Counted from the first letter of the stretch, positions 1-6,593 are shown. The stretch: DNA of 8,301 nucleotides from a bacterium (GCA_023480605.1 JAMCWS010000016.1:1-8301); one strand, 5' to 3'. Numbers and translations are program-made. The notes: a model not told the origin generated them from the sequence alone.

Positions 1-317
1 GCGGCCGGCGGAGTCCCGGAGGCTCTTCAATTGCCGCCGCAGCGGGGGGATTTAGTATGGTTGACAGAAAAAAACTTGCATTTTCAGGGAGAGGTAATAA
101 AATTGAATTATTGTGGTTTGGGGGATGACGTTCGTTAGCCATAATTCGATGGTAACGAAAGGTTGATTGAATCGGTCGGTCTTGTTGAGGCGCGCACACG
201 CGCAGATCAACGGGTTGATGCGAGGCGACACGGGGGGATTATGCGTCCCATGCGGGGCTATCCCCGAGAGTACAACCGTTTCACCCATACTTGAAAGGCG
301 CAGGAGGTGGATGAGAG
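1..317. other. Gene-free leader upstream of the OmpA-like gene
   Basis: No coding region is supported here. Bases 1-55 are GC-rich and could be the tail of an upstream gene: the second + frame stays open to a TAG at 53-55, but the piece is too short to recognise. Bases 60-115 are clearly AT-richer than the rest, as expected of a promoter region. A consensus TTGACA sits at 61-66 but has no -10 at 16-19 bp. TTGCAT (76-81) with TAAAAT (98-103) at 16 bp, and CATAAT at 140-145, are only weak candidates. The remainder up to the Shine-Dalgarno site at 302-309 shows no clear structure. Confidence 0.5.
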
Positions 318-1187
318 ATGGTAAAACGAACTTTGATGTTCGCAACAATGTTGACGCTTGCGGTCGCCATGGGTTGCACCACGACCCAGAAGTGGATGGC
401 CGGCGGGGCGGCCGTCGGCGCGACTGTCGGCGGGATTTGGGGCGCCGCCGAAGGCACGCTGAATGCCGGTGAAGGCGCCGCTGTCGGCGCGGTTACCGGC
501 GCCACGGCCGGGGCGCTGGTCGGCGACCTGATCGACAAGAAAAACACCGACCAGATGCTGGCCGACAAAGATGCCCAAATCAAGCAGCTCGAGGCGGAGA
601 AAGCCGACCTGGCCAACAGGCTGGCCGAGTGCGAGCGCAAGCTGGCCGCGGCCAACGACCGGATTAAGAGCCTCGAGAAAGAGCTGGCCGATCTGCGCGA
701 GCGCACCAAACGGACCGAAATCACGCTGCTTTCCGACGTGCTGTTCAAGCCCGGCAGCGCCCGCCTGAGCGACGCCGGCAAGAAGGCGCTCGATGACGCC
801 GCCGCCCGGCTCAAGAGCGAATACGCCGGCAAGTTCATCATGGTCGAAGGCCACACCGACAGCGACCCGATCAAGTTGTCCGCGAACCTGTGGAAGGACA
901 ACTGGGATCTGGGCGCCGGCCGCGCCATGGCCGTGCTGCGTTACCTGATCGACAAGGACAGTGTCGATCCGGCCCGCTGCAGCGCCGCGACCTTCTCGCA
1001 CTACCAACCCGTGGCCACCAATGCCACCAAGGAAGGCAAGACGCAGAATCGCCGCGCCATCATTGTGATTTACAACCAGAGCCCGCGCGCGGAAAAAGCC
1101 GTCAGAGCGGCCGCCGAAGGCGCCACCCGGGGTGGCGAACGCCCCGCCCAGCGTCCACGCTCGGCCCGCCGCCGCCAAGTCCAGTAA
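318..1187 (+). CDS. OmpA/MotB-like peptidoglycan-binding lipoprotein
   Basis: Probable envelope lipoprotein that tethers the outer membrane to the cell wall. Residues 1-20 form a lipoprotein signal (MVKR, hydrophobic run, then AMGC with Cys20); the lipobox is imperfect because Ala replaces the usual Leu/Val at -3. Residues 29-72 are a glycine-zipper region (repeated GxxxG/GAxxG), which in related lipoproteins packs against or into membrane. Residues 76-133 are a charged heptad-rich coiled coil. Residues 134-252 are an OmpA C-terminal domain: DVLFKPGSARLSDAG near the start, GHTD at 178-181, LGAGRA at 198-203 and NRRAIIVIY at 244-252. Asp181 and Arg202 match the pair that binds diaminopimelate in OmpA domains; the longer spacing between them resembles MotB-type domains. 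The tail (255-289) is Arg-rich and low complexity. The start is fixed by AGGAGGTG at 302-309, 8 nt upstream. It is a single-gene unit closed by its own terminator. Peptidoglycan binding is inferred from the family; a specific partner cannot be named. Confidence 0.9.
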   Translation: MVKRTLMFATMLTLAVAMGCTTTQKWMAGGAAVGATVGGIWGAAEGTLNAGEGAAVGAVTGATAGALVGDLIDKKNTDQMLADKDAQIKQLEAEKADLANRLAECERKLAAANDRIKSLEKELADLRERTKRTEITLLSDVLFKPGSARLSDAGKKALDDAAARLKSEYAGKFIMVEGHTDSDPIKLSANLWKDNWDLGAGRAMAVLRYLIDKDSVDPARCSAATFSHYQPVATNATKEGKTQNRRAIIVIYNQSPRAEKAVRAAAEGATRGGERPAQRPRSARRRQVQ

Positions 1188-1259
1188 AGTTCTTCCGCGG
1201 CAAAACGACCCTGGCACGGGCTGACGCATGATGCGGCGACCCGGCCTGGGCCTGATCGA

Positions 1260-1297
1260 ATGCCCGGCAGGTTTTCACGCCTGCCGGGCATCTTTTT
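1260..1297 (+). terminator. Intrinsic (rho-independent) terminator
   Basis: A perfect 11-bp stem (1260-1270 with 1281-1291; arm TGCCCGGCAG plus a closing A-T pair) encloses a 10-nt loop and is followed by a T-run (1293-1297). It lies 72 bp after the stop of the OmpA-like gene and has a T-run only in the + direction, so it terminates that transcript. Confidence 0.9.
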
Positions 1298-1313
1298 GTC
1301 ATGGCGTGACTGT

Positions 1314-1327
1314 CCGCGATATCGCGG
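1314..1327. repeat. Perfect 14-bp palindrome CCGCGATATCGCGG
   Basis: The two halves CCGCGAT and ATCGCGG are exact reverse complements with no spacer. The site lies between the terminator and the promoter of the beta-helix gene, about 37 bp upstream of its -35. It could be a dimeric regulator site, but short palindromes also arise by chance in GC-rich DNA and no regulator is known. Confidence 0.35.
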
Positions 1328-1363
1328 GGTGAATCTCCCCTCGGCATGCCCGGGCTTTGCCGG

Positions 1364-1392
1364 TGGACATCCCTCGGGCCGGTTCATATACT
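1364..1392 (+). promoter_or_regulatory. Sigma70-type promoter of the beta-helix gene
   Basis: TGGACA (1364-1369, 5 of 6 to TTGACA) and TATACT (1387-1392, 5 of 6 to TATAAT) are separated by exactly 17 bp. Transcription would begin near 1399 and give a leader of about 87 nt before the start at 1486. It is the best promoter match in the window and lies just after the upstream terminator, where one is expected. Confidence 0.65.
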
Positions 1393-1470
1393 TAGGGCAA
1401 ATGACTTGGCCAACGCCGGGGAGCAGGCCGCCAATCCGCGGTGGCGGGGCCGTTTTCGCGGTTTTAGGGG

Positions 1471-1475
1471 AAGGA
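1471..1475 (+). promoter_or_regulatory. Ribosome-binding site that favours the GTG start
   Basis: AAGGA (within AGGGGAAGGA, 1466-1475) is 10 nt from a GTG at 1486 but 19 nt from the ATG at 1495. Spacing favours GTG. The ATG three codons later would still give a good signal peptide, so the start is not certain. Confidence 0.5.
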
Positions 1476-1485
1476 CTCGCACGAC

Positions 1486-3675
1486 GTGCTTTTCATGAAA
1501 TCCGCACCGATCATCGCCTGCCTGGCGGCCTTGGCGCTTCTGGCCGCCCGGCCCGCCGCCGCCGCCATCCGTTACGTCGATGCCACGGCCGGCCTCGACA
1601 CGAACGACGGACTGACCTGGACCACGGCGAAGCGGACCATTCAGGCCTCCATCGACACGGCGGCGCCCGGCGATCAGATCTGGGTGACCAAGGGCCGTTA
1701 TTCCGAAGCGATTGTCATGCGCACCACCGTCTCGCTCTACGGCGGATTCCGGGGGGGCGAGCAGCTACTCGACGAGCGCACCGGCGACGCGGCCGACCGC
1801 ACCGTCATCGACGGGGGCAAGGCCGTCGGCGGCAAGGCCGCCACGCATGTCGTCGAGATGCGCAACCTGCTGGCCACGACCCTCGACGGATTCGTCATCC
1901 AAGGGGGCAAGGCCACCGGCTCGGGCGACTCCGGCAACGGCGGGGGGATCTATTGCGTCGGTTCGGGCAGAACGTGCGTCGTTTCCAACTGCTCGATCAT
2001 CGGCAACTATGCCGTTAAAAACGGCGGGGGGATCATGATCGACGCATTCTCCACCGTCACCTTCGAGGGATGCACGATCAGCGGCAATATATCGGCCGAC
2101 CTGGGCGGGGGTGTTTACCTTAGTTACTCCGAACCCACTTTCACCGATTGCCAAATCCGCGGCAACCGGACGATCGTTTACGGCGGCGGCCTTTGCGGTT
2201 TCTACTCCAACCTGACGATGACCGGCTGCACCGTCGCCAACAATTCCGCCGGATATGGGGCGGGACTTTGCGTGTTTTTCTCGTCGCCCTCGATCACGGG
2301 CGGCGTTTTCACCGGCAACCTGGCCGATTACTACGGCGGCGCCATATATTACTTCAATTCCGCCGGCTCGCTGGCGGGTTCGCTCCTGAGCGGCAACGAA
2401 TCGGACCTGCACGGCGGCGCCGTGATGTGCGAAGCCGACGCCAGCCCCGTCATCGAGAAGTCCATCCTGAGCGGCAACCGCGCCACGGGCCACGGCGGGG
2501 CGCTCTACTGCGCCGCTTCGGCCGACGTGTCCCTGACCAACTGCCTTCTGAGCGGCAACGTCGGCGGACTGGGCGGAGCGGTGGCCTGCTTCGGCTCCTC
2601 GCTGGCCGCCCTGCGCAACTGCACCGTCAACTCCAACACCGGCGCGCTGGAGGGAGGGGGCGTCTACCTGAGCGAACGCTCGGCCGCGCAAATGACCAAC
2701 ACGATCTTCGCCCGCAACTCCAACCACGCCGTCTACGAGTCCGACGCCGATGAACTGACGACGGCAACCGCCTGTCTGTTCTACGCCAATCCCGAAGGCG
2801 ACTATCTGGCCGCGGGCACGCGCTCCTACACCGGCGCGGCCGCGATCGACGCGGGGGTTCCCCGGGCCGCCGGCACGGTCAGCGGCGATCCGGCCTTTGT
2901 CCAGGATCGAGAAGGGGTCTGGACGGAGACCCCGGTTTACAGCCCCCTGACCCGGCGCACCACCTACACCGACGCGCTGGGCCGCTTCACGCCGGGCAGC
3001 CTCGTCCACCATCTCGTTAATCCCGACGTCAACGGGCCGCGCGAGGCGCTCATCACGTCCAACACCCTTACCACCATCGAAGTGGCCGGCGACCAGACAG
3101 GCTGGGTCGTCAAGGGCGACCGCTACCGGCTGTCGGACTATCGCCCGGGGTATGGCTCGGCGGCGATCGACATGGGGGACGCCGGCGGGGCGCCCGCCAC
3201 CGACATCGCCGGCAATCCGCGCCCGGTCGACGTTCCCGGCGCGGGGGCCGAAGCCAGCGGCGCGGAATATGACATCGGCGCCTGGGAAGCGCAATTACAA
3301 CCCGAGTTATCGGTGCTGGTCGGCCCTCCCTGGCTGGATTTCGGCGTCTATTACGTCGGCCACGGCCCGACGGTCGAGCGCGTCGTCACCATCCGCAACG
3401 AAGGACAGGCGCCGCTGACGGGCCTTTATTACATCATCCTGGGCGAAAATTCCGGGGATTTCAAAATCACCAACGATCCTCTTACGACCCCCCTCGATCC
3501 GGGCCAGGTACGCGACCTCTGGGTTGCATTCGAGCCGCTGAGCCTGGGGCCGAAGTCGGCGTATATTTTCATCACCAGCAACGACTCCGACGAACACGTC
3601 GCCGAGGTAGGCCTGGCCGGCGAGGGAATACCGTTCGTCGTCAACGCCGCCCGCCACTGGGAGCTCTTCGAATAG
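1486..3675 (+). CDS. Exported parallel beta-helix protein with choice-of-anchor Q and ASH-type domains
   Basis: Large surface or secreted protein. A Sec signal peptide spans about residues 4-27 (MKS, Ala/Leu-rich core, cleavage after the AAAA run). A short segment typical of this class (RYVDATAGLDTNDGLTW) follows, then a right-handed parallel beta-helix. Gly-rich turns (GGG/GGA/GAG plus a hydrophobic residue) recur at residues 152, 180, 207, 233, 258, 284, 310, 337, 363 and 390, and SGN-type turns occur in most rungs. SGDPAF at 466-471 and GSAAIDMGD (557-565) to EYDIGAWE (594-601) are hallmarks of the choice-of-anchor Q region. Residues 606-714 resemble an ASH/choice-of-anchor D immunoglobulin-like domain (LDFG, VTIRNEG, WVAFEP, GLAGEG). 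The protein stops 15 residues later without an LPXTG, PEP-CTERM or evident autotransporter barrel. No catalytic site is visible; related proteins are often adhesins or polysaccharide-active, so function is open. It has its own promoter at 1364-1392 and is monocistronic. Confidence 0.88.
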   Translation: MLFMKSAPIIACLAALALLAARPAAAAIRYVDATAGLDTNDGLTWTTAKRTIQASIDTAAPGDQIWVTKGRYSEAIVMRTTVSLYGGFRGGEQLLDERTGDAADRTVIDGGKAVGGKAATHVVEMRNLLATTLDGFVIQGGKATGSGDSGNGGGIYCVGSGRTCVVSNCSIIGNYAVKNGGGIMIDAFSTVTFEGCTISGNISADLGGGVYLSYSEPTFTDCQIRGNRTIVYGGGLCGFYSNLTMTGCTVANNSAGYGAGLCVFFSSPSITGGVFTGNLADYYGGAIYYFNSAGSLAGSLLSGNESDLHGGAVMCEADASPVIEKSILSGNRATGHGGALYCAASADVSLTNCLLSGNVGGLGGAVACFGSSLAALRNCTVNSNTGALEGGGVYLSERSAAQMTNTIFARNSNHAVYESDADELTTATACLFYANPEGDYLAAGTRSYTGAAAIDAGVPRAAGTVSGDPAFVQDREGVWTETPVYSPLTRRTTYTDALGRFTPGSLVHHLVNPDVNGPREALITSNTLTTIEVAGDQTGWVVKGDRYRLSDYRPGYGSAAIDMGDAGGAPATDIAGNPRPVDVPGAGAEASGAEYDIGAWEAQLQPELSVLVGPPWLDFGVYYVGHGPTVERVVTIRNEGQAPLTGLYYIILGENSGDFKITNDPLTTPLDPGQVRDLWVAFEPLSLGPKSAYIFITSNDSDEHVAEVGLAGEGIPFVVNAARHWELFE
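1939..2730 (+). repeat. Ten-rung coding repeat of the beta-helix, about 26 residues per rung
   Basis: Degenerate repeats of 25-28 codons (about 79 bp) each begin with a GGG/GGA/GAG-hydrophobic turn and run through a CTI/CLL-type strand to an SGN/GN turn. Spacings between the ten Gly turns are 28, 27, 26, 25, 26, 26, 27, 26 and 27 residues. The regularity is at protein level; nucleotide identity between rungs is modest, so this is an old structural repeat rather than a recent tandem duplication. Confidence 0.85.
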
Positions 3676-3763
3676 CCGGCCCCGGAGGCGGGCGACCTGA
3701 GCTTTGCCGGCGGCGGGGGTAATCGGAAATCGCCCGCACCGCCATAAGCATTCAAGCTTTTAT

Positions 3764-3779
3764 CCGCAAAGACGCTAAG
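3764..3779 (+). repeat. Dispersed intergenic repeat, copy A (CCGCAAAGACGCTAAG)
   Basis: It shares CCGCAAAG, ACGC and AAG in order with copies at 4258-4279 (minus) and 6594-6615 (plus), but lacks about 3 nt present in those. It is intergenic, 88 bp after the beta-helix stop. Confidence 0.45.
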
Positions 3780-4082
3780 AGAAACCGGCCAAATCGAAGC
3801 CATTGGTGATCGGTTCATTGAAGTGTTCACGGCGCCGTGCATGGATGCGCGCTGCTATTCGCCGGATTCCTTTTCAGCAGAAATCGATTGTCGATATGCG
3901 CTACCTGGGCAATATCGGCGCGATCGACGCGAAGCCGTGATCCGGCTTTCGGCGATATTTCCTCTCAGTGCCCTCGATACTACCAACCTATCATTTCCTG
4001 TTCTGGCACAACGGTTTTTCAGGGAACTCCGGATGATTAGGGTCTGTTAACACTAGAGTTGGATAAAAACCAATATCTCATC

Positions 4083-4182
4083 GCAACCGTCCCTTGCGGG
4101 ACTCGGTTTTCGCCGTTTTCCCGGATCCCGCCATTGACATGGCGGGCTGAAGGCATCCGTCCCTGGCGGAACTCAACTTTCG
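4083..4182 (+). repeat. Direct repeat pair inside the MITE-like element
   Basis: Two 30-bp copies, 4083-4112 and 4153-4182, match at 24 of 30 positions (shared blocks CCGTCCCT, GCGG, ACTC and TTTCG) with a 70-bp period. The first copy also contains a small hairpin, GTCCC-TTGC-GGGAC; the second keeps it with one mismatch. Confidence 0.6.
4127..4146. repeat. Hairpin between the two direct repeats
   Basis: CCCGCCAT (4127-4134) pairs perfectly with ATGGCGGG (4139-4146) around a 4-nt loop. It sits near the centre of the MITE-like element. No T-run follows on either strand, so it is not an obvious terminator. Confidence 0.6.
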
Positions 4183-4257
4183 ATTACTTGCAGGTCTCTG
4201 AAAATGCAGGCTTTATAGTGTTAACAGGCCCTAAGCATTACTGACCTTCTTGGCGGC

Positions 4258-4279
4258 CCTTCGCGTGTTCTTTGCGGTT
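4258..4279 (-). repeat. Dispersed intergenic repeat, copy B
   Basis: Read on the minus strand this begins AACCGCAAAGAACACGCG and ends GAAGG. It aligns well with copy C (6594-6615), sharing AACCGC, AA, ACACGC and AAGG. It lies just outside the MITE-like element and about 110 bp beyond the stop of the dehydrogenase gene. Confidence 0.5.
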
Positions 4280-4385
4280 CTTGGCGTATCGATGCTTTTC
4301 GATATCAAACTGAAGCTTGAACTCCATACGGGATTTCCGGCATTTGGCTGCGATTTGGCCGCTTCAGGCATCGGCGTTCCAAATA

Positions 4386-5438
4386 TCAGATCCCGGCATG
4401 CCCGGTCGCGCCCATGCCGCCCAATTCGCAGCCGGCCAGGGTCAGGGTGCGGACGACGGCCATCCCTTCCTCGGCCCCGACCAGCGGACGGCGGCGTTCG
4501 CGCACGCAGGCGATGAAATGCTGCATCTGGAGCTTAAGCGGCTCGGTGTTGGGCACGCTGGGGATGTGGATGTCGCCCGTGCGGATCGACAGCGACTCGC
4601 CGTAATTTTCGTAATTGAGCCGCGAAATACCCTTGTCGTAGATGCGGATCTTCTCGGTCGTTTCCATGTCGTCGAAGACGACCATCTTCCGCGAGCCCAC
4701 GATCGTCAGCCGGCGGATCTTGTGCGGGTCGAGCCACGAGACATGAATGTGAGCCAGCCGCCCGCCGGGGTAGGTCAGGGTGAGGAAAATGACGTCCTCG
4801 ATCCCGGTCTGGAGGTAGCAGCCGCCGGTGGCCTTAAGGCTCTCGGGCTCGCCGCCCAGGAGGTAGTCGGTCAGCGAAATGTCGTGAGGGGCCAGGCTCC
4901 AGAGGCTGTTTTCGTCGTTGCGCACCACGCCCAGATTGAGGCGCTGGCTGTAGATGTAATAAACCTCGCCCAGTTCGCCCGCCTCGATGAGCTTCTTGAC
5001 GTATTGCACCGAGGGATGGTGGAGGAACAGGTGACCGACCTGAACGATGCGGGCGCCGTCCTGGCGGGCGCCGTCCTGGCGGCCCCCCTCGCGCGCCAGG
5101 CGGCAGATCTCTTCGGCCTCGGTCAGGCGCAGGGTCATTGGTTTCTCGATGAAAACATCCTTGCCGGCCAGCAGCGCCGCGCGGGCGATTTCGTAGTGCG
5201 ACCGGGCCGACGACGCGATGACGACCGCCCGCACCTCCGGGTCGTTCAGGATCAGCCCCAGCGAATCTGTCGCCGCCAGGCTGGGGTAGAGCGCCAACTG
5301 GGCTTCGACGGCCTGGGGTGATATGTCGTGGATCCACCGAACCCGGCATTCCTTAAGGTTCATGAGCGTGCGCACGTGGTTGCGCCCCCAGTTGCCCAGT
5401 CCGACGATGGCCACCCCGACCGGTTCGCTGTCCTTCAT
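4386..5438 (-). CDS. Gfo/Idh/MocA-family oxidoreductase, probable nucleotide-sugar 3-dehydrogenase
   Basis: NAD(P)-dependent sugar dehydrogenase, cytoplasmic. The N-terminal Rossmann fold carries GLGNWG at 13-18 and Asp38 after the second strand, which suggests NAD preference. The family EKP motif is at 98-100 (VFIEKPM), with its catalytic-side Lys99. The C-terminal domain carries YYIYSQRLNLG (160-170) and APHDIS (183-188), with His185 at the usual active-site position, then HVSWLDPHKIRRLTIVGS. This pattern is close to the WbpB/WlbA-like branch that oxidises C3 of UDP-GlcNAc or its uronate; the substrate is inferred. Length (350 aa) is normal. Odd points are a tandem RQDGA-RQDGA (120-129) before the GH motif and a Gly-rich tail. 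The start is supported by AAGGA (5446-5450), 7 nt upstream and overlapping the end of the epimerase gene, which ends 4 bp away. The pair is likely co-transcribed and translationally coupled. Confidence 0.88.
   Translation of the reverse strand: MKDSEPVGVAIVGLGNWGRNHVRTLMNLKECRVRWIHDISPQAVEAQLALYPSLAATDSLGLILNDPEVRAVVIASSARSHYEIARAALLAGKDVFIEKPMTLRLTEAEEICRLAREGGRQDGARQDGARIVQVGHLFLHHPSVQYVKKLIEAGELGEVYYIYSQRLNLGVVRNDENSLWSLAPHDISLTDYLLGGEPESLKATGGCYLQTGIEDVIFLTLTYPGGRLAHIHVSWLDPHKIRRLTIVGSRKMVVFDDMETTEKIRIYDKGISRLNYENYGESLSIRTGDIHIPSVPNTEPLKLQMQHFIACVRERRRPLVGAEEGMAVVRTLTLAGCELGGMGATGHAGI
5051..5080 (-). repeat. Perfect 15-bp tandem duplication inside the dehydrogenase gene
   Basis: GGGCGCCGTCCTGGC occurs at 5051-5065 and again at 5066-5080 with no mismatch. 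It is in frame and produces the doubled RQDGA at residues 120-129. The lack of any difference suggests a recent slippage event. Confidence 0.9.
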
Positions 5439-5442
5439 ACCG

Positions 5443-6573
5443 CTATCCTTCCAGAAACTCCGTCAATGTCTGGGTGATTATGCTCGAAACGTTGAGCGGC
5501 CCGAAATGTTTTTCCAGTCGCCGGCCGCGAAAATCGTCCAGCTTGCGCGCATCCCATCCCGCCCGCAGGCGGATGACGCGTTCGGCCTCGGCGACGATCC
5601 GTTCGGCCGCAGGCCGGTCGCCGGCCAGACGGTTGAGCCCCAGGTCGATCGTCTCGGTCCATTCGGTGGTCGAGCGCAAGGTCACGCACGGAATCCCGAG
5701 GAATGTGGCCTCTTTCTGGAGTCCCCCTGAATCGGTCAGCACGACAGCGGCGCGCGCGGTAAGGGCGAGCATGTCGAGGTAGCCCAGAGGCTCGACCAGA
5801 CGCACCCCCTTGGCGGCGCCGGCTTCGGCCAGGCCCGCGAGGTGGCGTTGCACGCGCGGGTGCGCGGGAAAGATAACGGGGCGGCCCAGGCCGGCGGCCC
5901 CGTGCAGGATTTCGGCCAGGGCGGCCGAGTCGTCGGCGTTGACGGGCCGGTGCACCGTCAGCACGCCGTAAGCGCCGGGCGCCAGGCCCAGCCGCGCCGG
6001 ATAAGACGAGGCTCCCAGCGCGCGCGGCAGGAAGTGGGAGAGCGTTTCACGCATCAGATCGCCGCAGACGACAATATCGCCCGCAACGGCTTCGTCCTCC
6101 AGGCGCTCGGCGGCCGCCGCGTTGTGGCAGAAGAGCACGTCGGCGACGTGATCGGCGACGATGCGGTTGTGTTCCTCGGGCATCGAGCGGTCGCGGCTGC
6201 GCATGCCGGCCTCAACGTGAATGAGCGGAATGCCCATCTTCACCGCCGTCAGCGCCCCGGCCAGCGTGGAGTTCGTGTCGCCGAAAACAAAAGCGGCGTC
6301 GGGCCGGTGGCGCTCGAACTCCTCCTCGAGCGCGATCATCATCCGGCCGGTCTGGCGCCCGTGCGTGTCGGAACCGACCTCAAGGTTGGCGTCCGGCTGG
6401 GGGATGCCAAGTTCGGCAAAGAAGACGTCGGAAAGCTCGGGGGCGTAATGCTGGCCGGTGTGGATGAGGCGCTCGGCGAATCCCCCCTCGCGCAACGCGC
6501 GGCTGAGCAGCGCGCACTTGATGAACTGGGGCCGCGCCCCGACGATGGTGGCGATGATTTTCATGCTGCTCAC
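5443..6573 (-). CDS. wecB: Non-hydrolysing UDP-N-acetylglucosamine 2-epimerase family protein (WecB/WbpI-like)
   Basis: Cytoplasmic epimerase that inverts C2 of UDP-GlcNAc to give UDP-ManNAc, or of a 2,3-diacetamido uronate in the WbpI branch. It has the GT-B fold motifs in order: GARPQFIK (12-19), TGQHY (39-43), FGDTNST (97-103, Asp99), HVEAGMRS (119-126, Glu121), PEEHNR (132-137, Glu134), TVHR (206-209, His208), DSGGLQKEA (281-289) and TLRSTTEWTET (298-308). These cover the acidic and His residues used by WecB. GARPQFIK, where WecB usually has GTRPE, and TEW where WecB has TERPE, recall the WbpI/WlbD subgroup, so the gene symbol is a family label only. Length (376 aa) is normal. The GTG start at 6573 is chosen over the ATG at 6564 because GAGG (6579-6582) is 5 nt from GTG. 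The dehydrogenase gene follows after 4 bp, which supports a shared sugar pathway. Confidence 0.9.
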   Translation of the reverse strand: MSSMKIIATIVGARPQFIKCALLSRALREGGFAERLIHTGQHYAPELSDVFFAELGIPQPDANLEVGSDTHGRQTGRMMIALEEEFERHRPDAAFVFGDTNSTLAGALTAVKMGIPLIHVEAGMRSRDRSMPEEHNRIVADHVADVLFCHNAAAAERLEDEAVAGDIVVCGDLMRETLSHFLPRALGASSYPARLGLAPGAYGVLTVHRPVNADDSAALAEILHGAAGLGRPVIFPAHPRVQRHLAGLAEAGAAKGVRLVEPLGYLDMLALTARAAVVLTDSGGLQKEATFLGIPCVTLRSTTEWTETIDLGLNRLAGDRPAAERIVAEAERVIRLRAGWDARKLDDFRGRRLEKHFGPLNVSSIITQTLTEFLEG

Positions 6574-6578
6574 GATAA

Positions 6579-6582
6579 CCTC
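6579..6582 (-). promoter_or_regulatory. Ribosome-binding site that favours the GTG start of the epimerase
   Basis: On the minus strand GAGG lies 5 nt before GTG (6573) and 14 nt before the in-frame ATG (6564). Spacing favours GTG, although many relatives begin at the residue that corresponds to the ATG. No convincing promoter was found upstream on this strand; TTGGAC and TATACA near 6765-6795 are only 15 bp apart. Confidence 0.4.
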
Positions 6583-6593
6583 GGGGGTAATTT

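Larger units (their letters stand above)
4038..4233. mobile_element. MITE-like element, 192 bp, with 16-bp terminal inverted repeats and TA flanks
   Basis: GGGTCTGTTAACACTA (4040-4055) and TAGTGTTAACAGGCCC (4216-4231) are inverted copies matching at 15 of 16 positions. TA stands directly outside each end (4038-4039 and 4232-4233), as in a TA target duplication; including this TA and neighbours the inverted match extends to 23 bp with 2 mismatches (4033-4055 with 4216-4238). The 160-bp interior has no transposase frame but has a direct repeat pair and a strong hairpin. TA duplications are made by IS630/Tc1-mariner and by part of the IS5 family; I cannot say which family would mobilise this. 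It could alternatively be the fused ends of a deleted insertion sequence. Confidence 0.65.
3676..4385. other. Non-coding gap between convergent genes
   Basis: This 710-bp stretch is AT-richer than its neighbours and holds no supported gene. Open frames in it (for example 3823-4050 and 4059-4244 on +) show no recognisable motif, and the second lies within the repeat element. It contains a MITE-like element (4038-4233) and two copies of a dispersed repeat (3764-3779 and 4258-4279). I see no clear terminator for either convergent gene; GCCGGC copies at 3675-3680 and 3706-3711 can pair but have no T-run. The region looks like a landing zone for small repeats. Confidence 0.7.

Noticed and set aside
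61..66. Consensus TTGACA as the -35 of the OmpA-like gene
   Set aside because: No acceptable -10 lies 16-19 bp downstream (the bases there read about TCAGGG); the nearest AT-rich hexamer is 28 bp away.
1765..3294. A 509-codon open frame on the minus strand opposite the beta-helix gene
   Set aside because: It is a mirror of the GC-rich codon pattern: the plus frame has a signal peptide, regular repeats and known domains, while the minus frame is Arg/Gly/Ala-rich with no motif.
3675..3711. Terminator for the beta-helix gene from paired GCCGGC copies
   Set aside because: The pairing is only 6 bp with a long loop and no T-run follows.
3845..3940. Short plus-strand frame of 31 codons (within a longer open stretch from 3779)
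   Set aside because: Codon use looks fairly good, but there is no Shine-Dalgarno site, no recognisable motif, and it lies in a repeat-rich gap.
4083..4182. Minimal CRISPR array
   Set aside because: Only two imperfect 30-bp copies with a 40-bp gap, inside an element with terminal inverted repeats, and no cas gene in the window.
4059..4244. A 61-codon frame as a small protein or transposase remnant
   Set aside because: It lies almost wholly inside the inverted-repeat element and is generated by its direct repeats; no transposase residues are visible.
4317..5321. A 334-codon plus-strand frame across the dehydrogenase gene
   Set aside because: It overlaps a gene with intact Rossmann and EKP motifs on the other strand and shows no family features.
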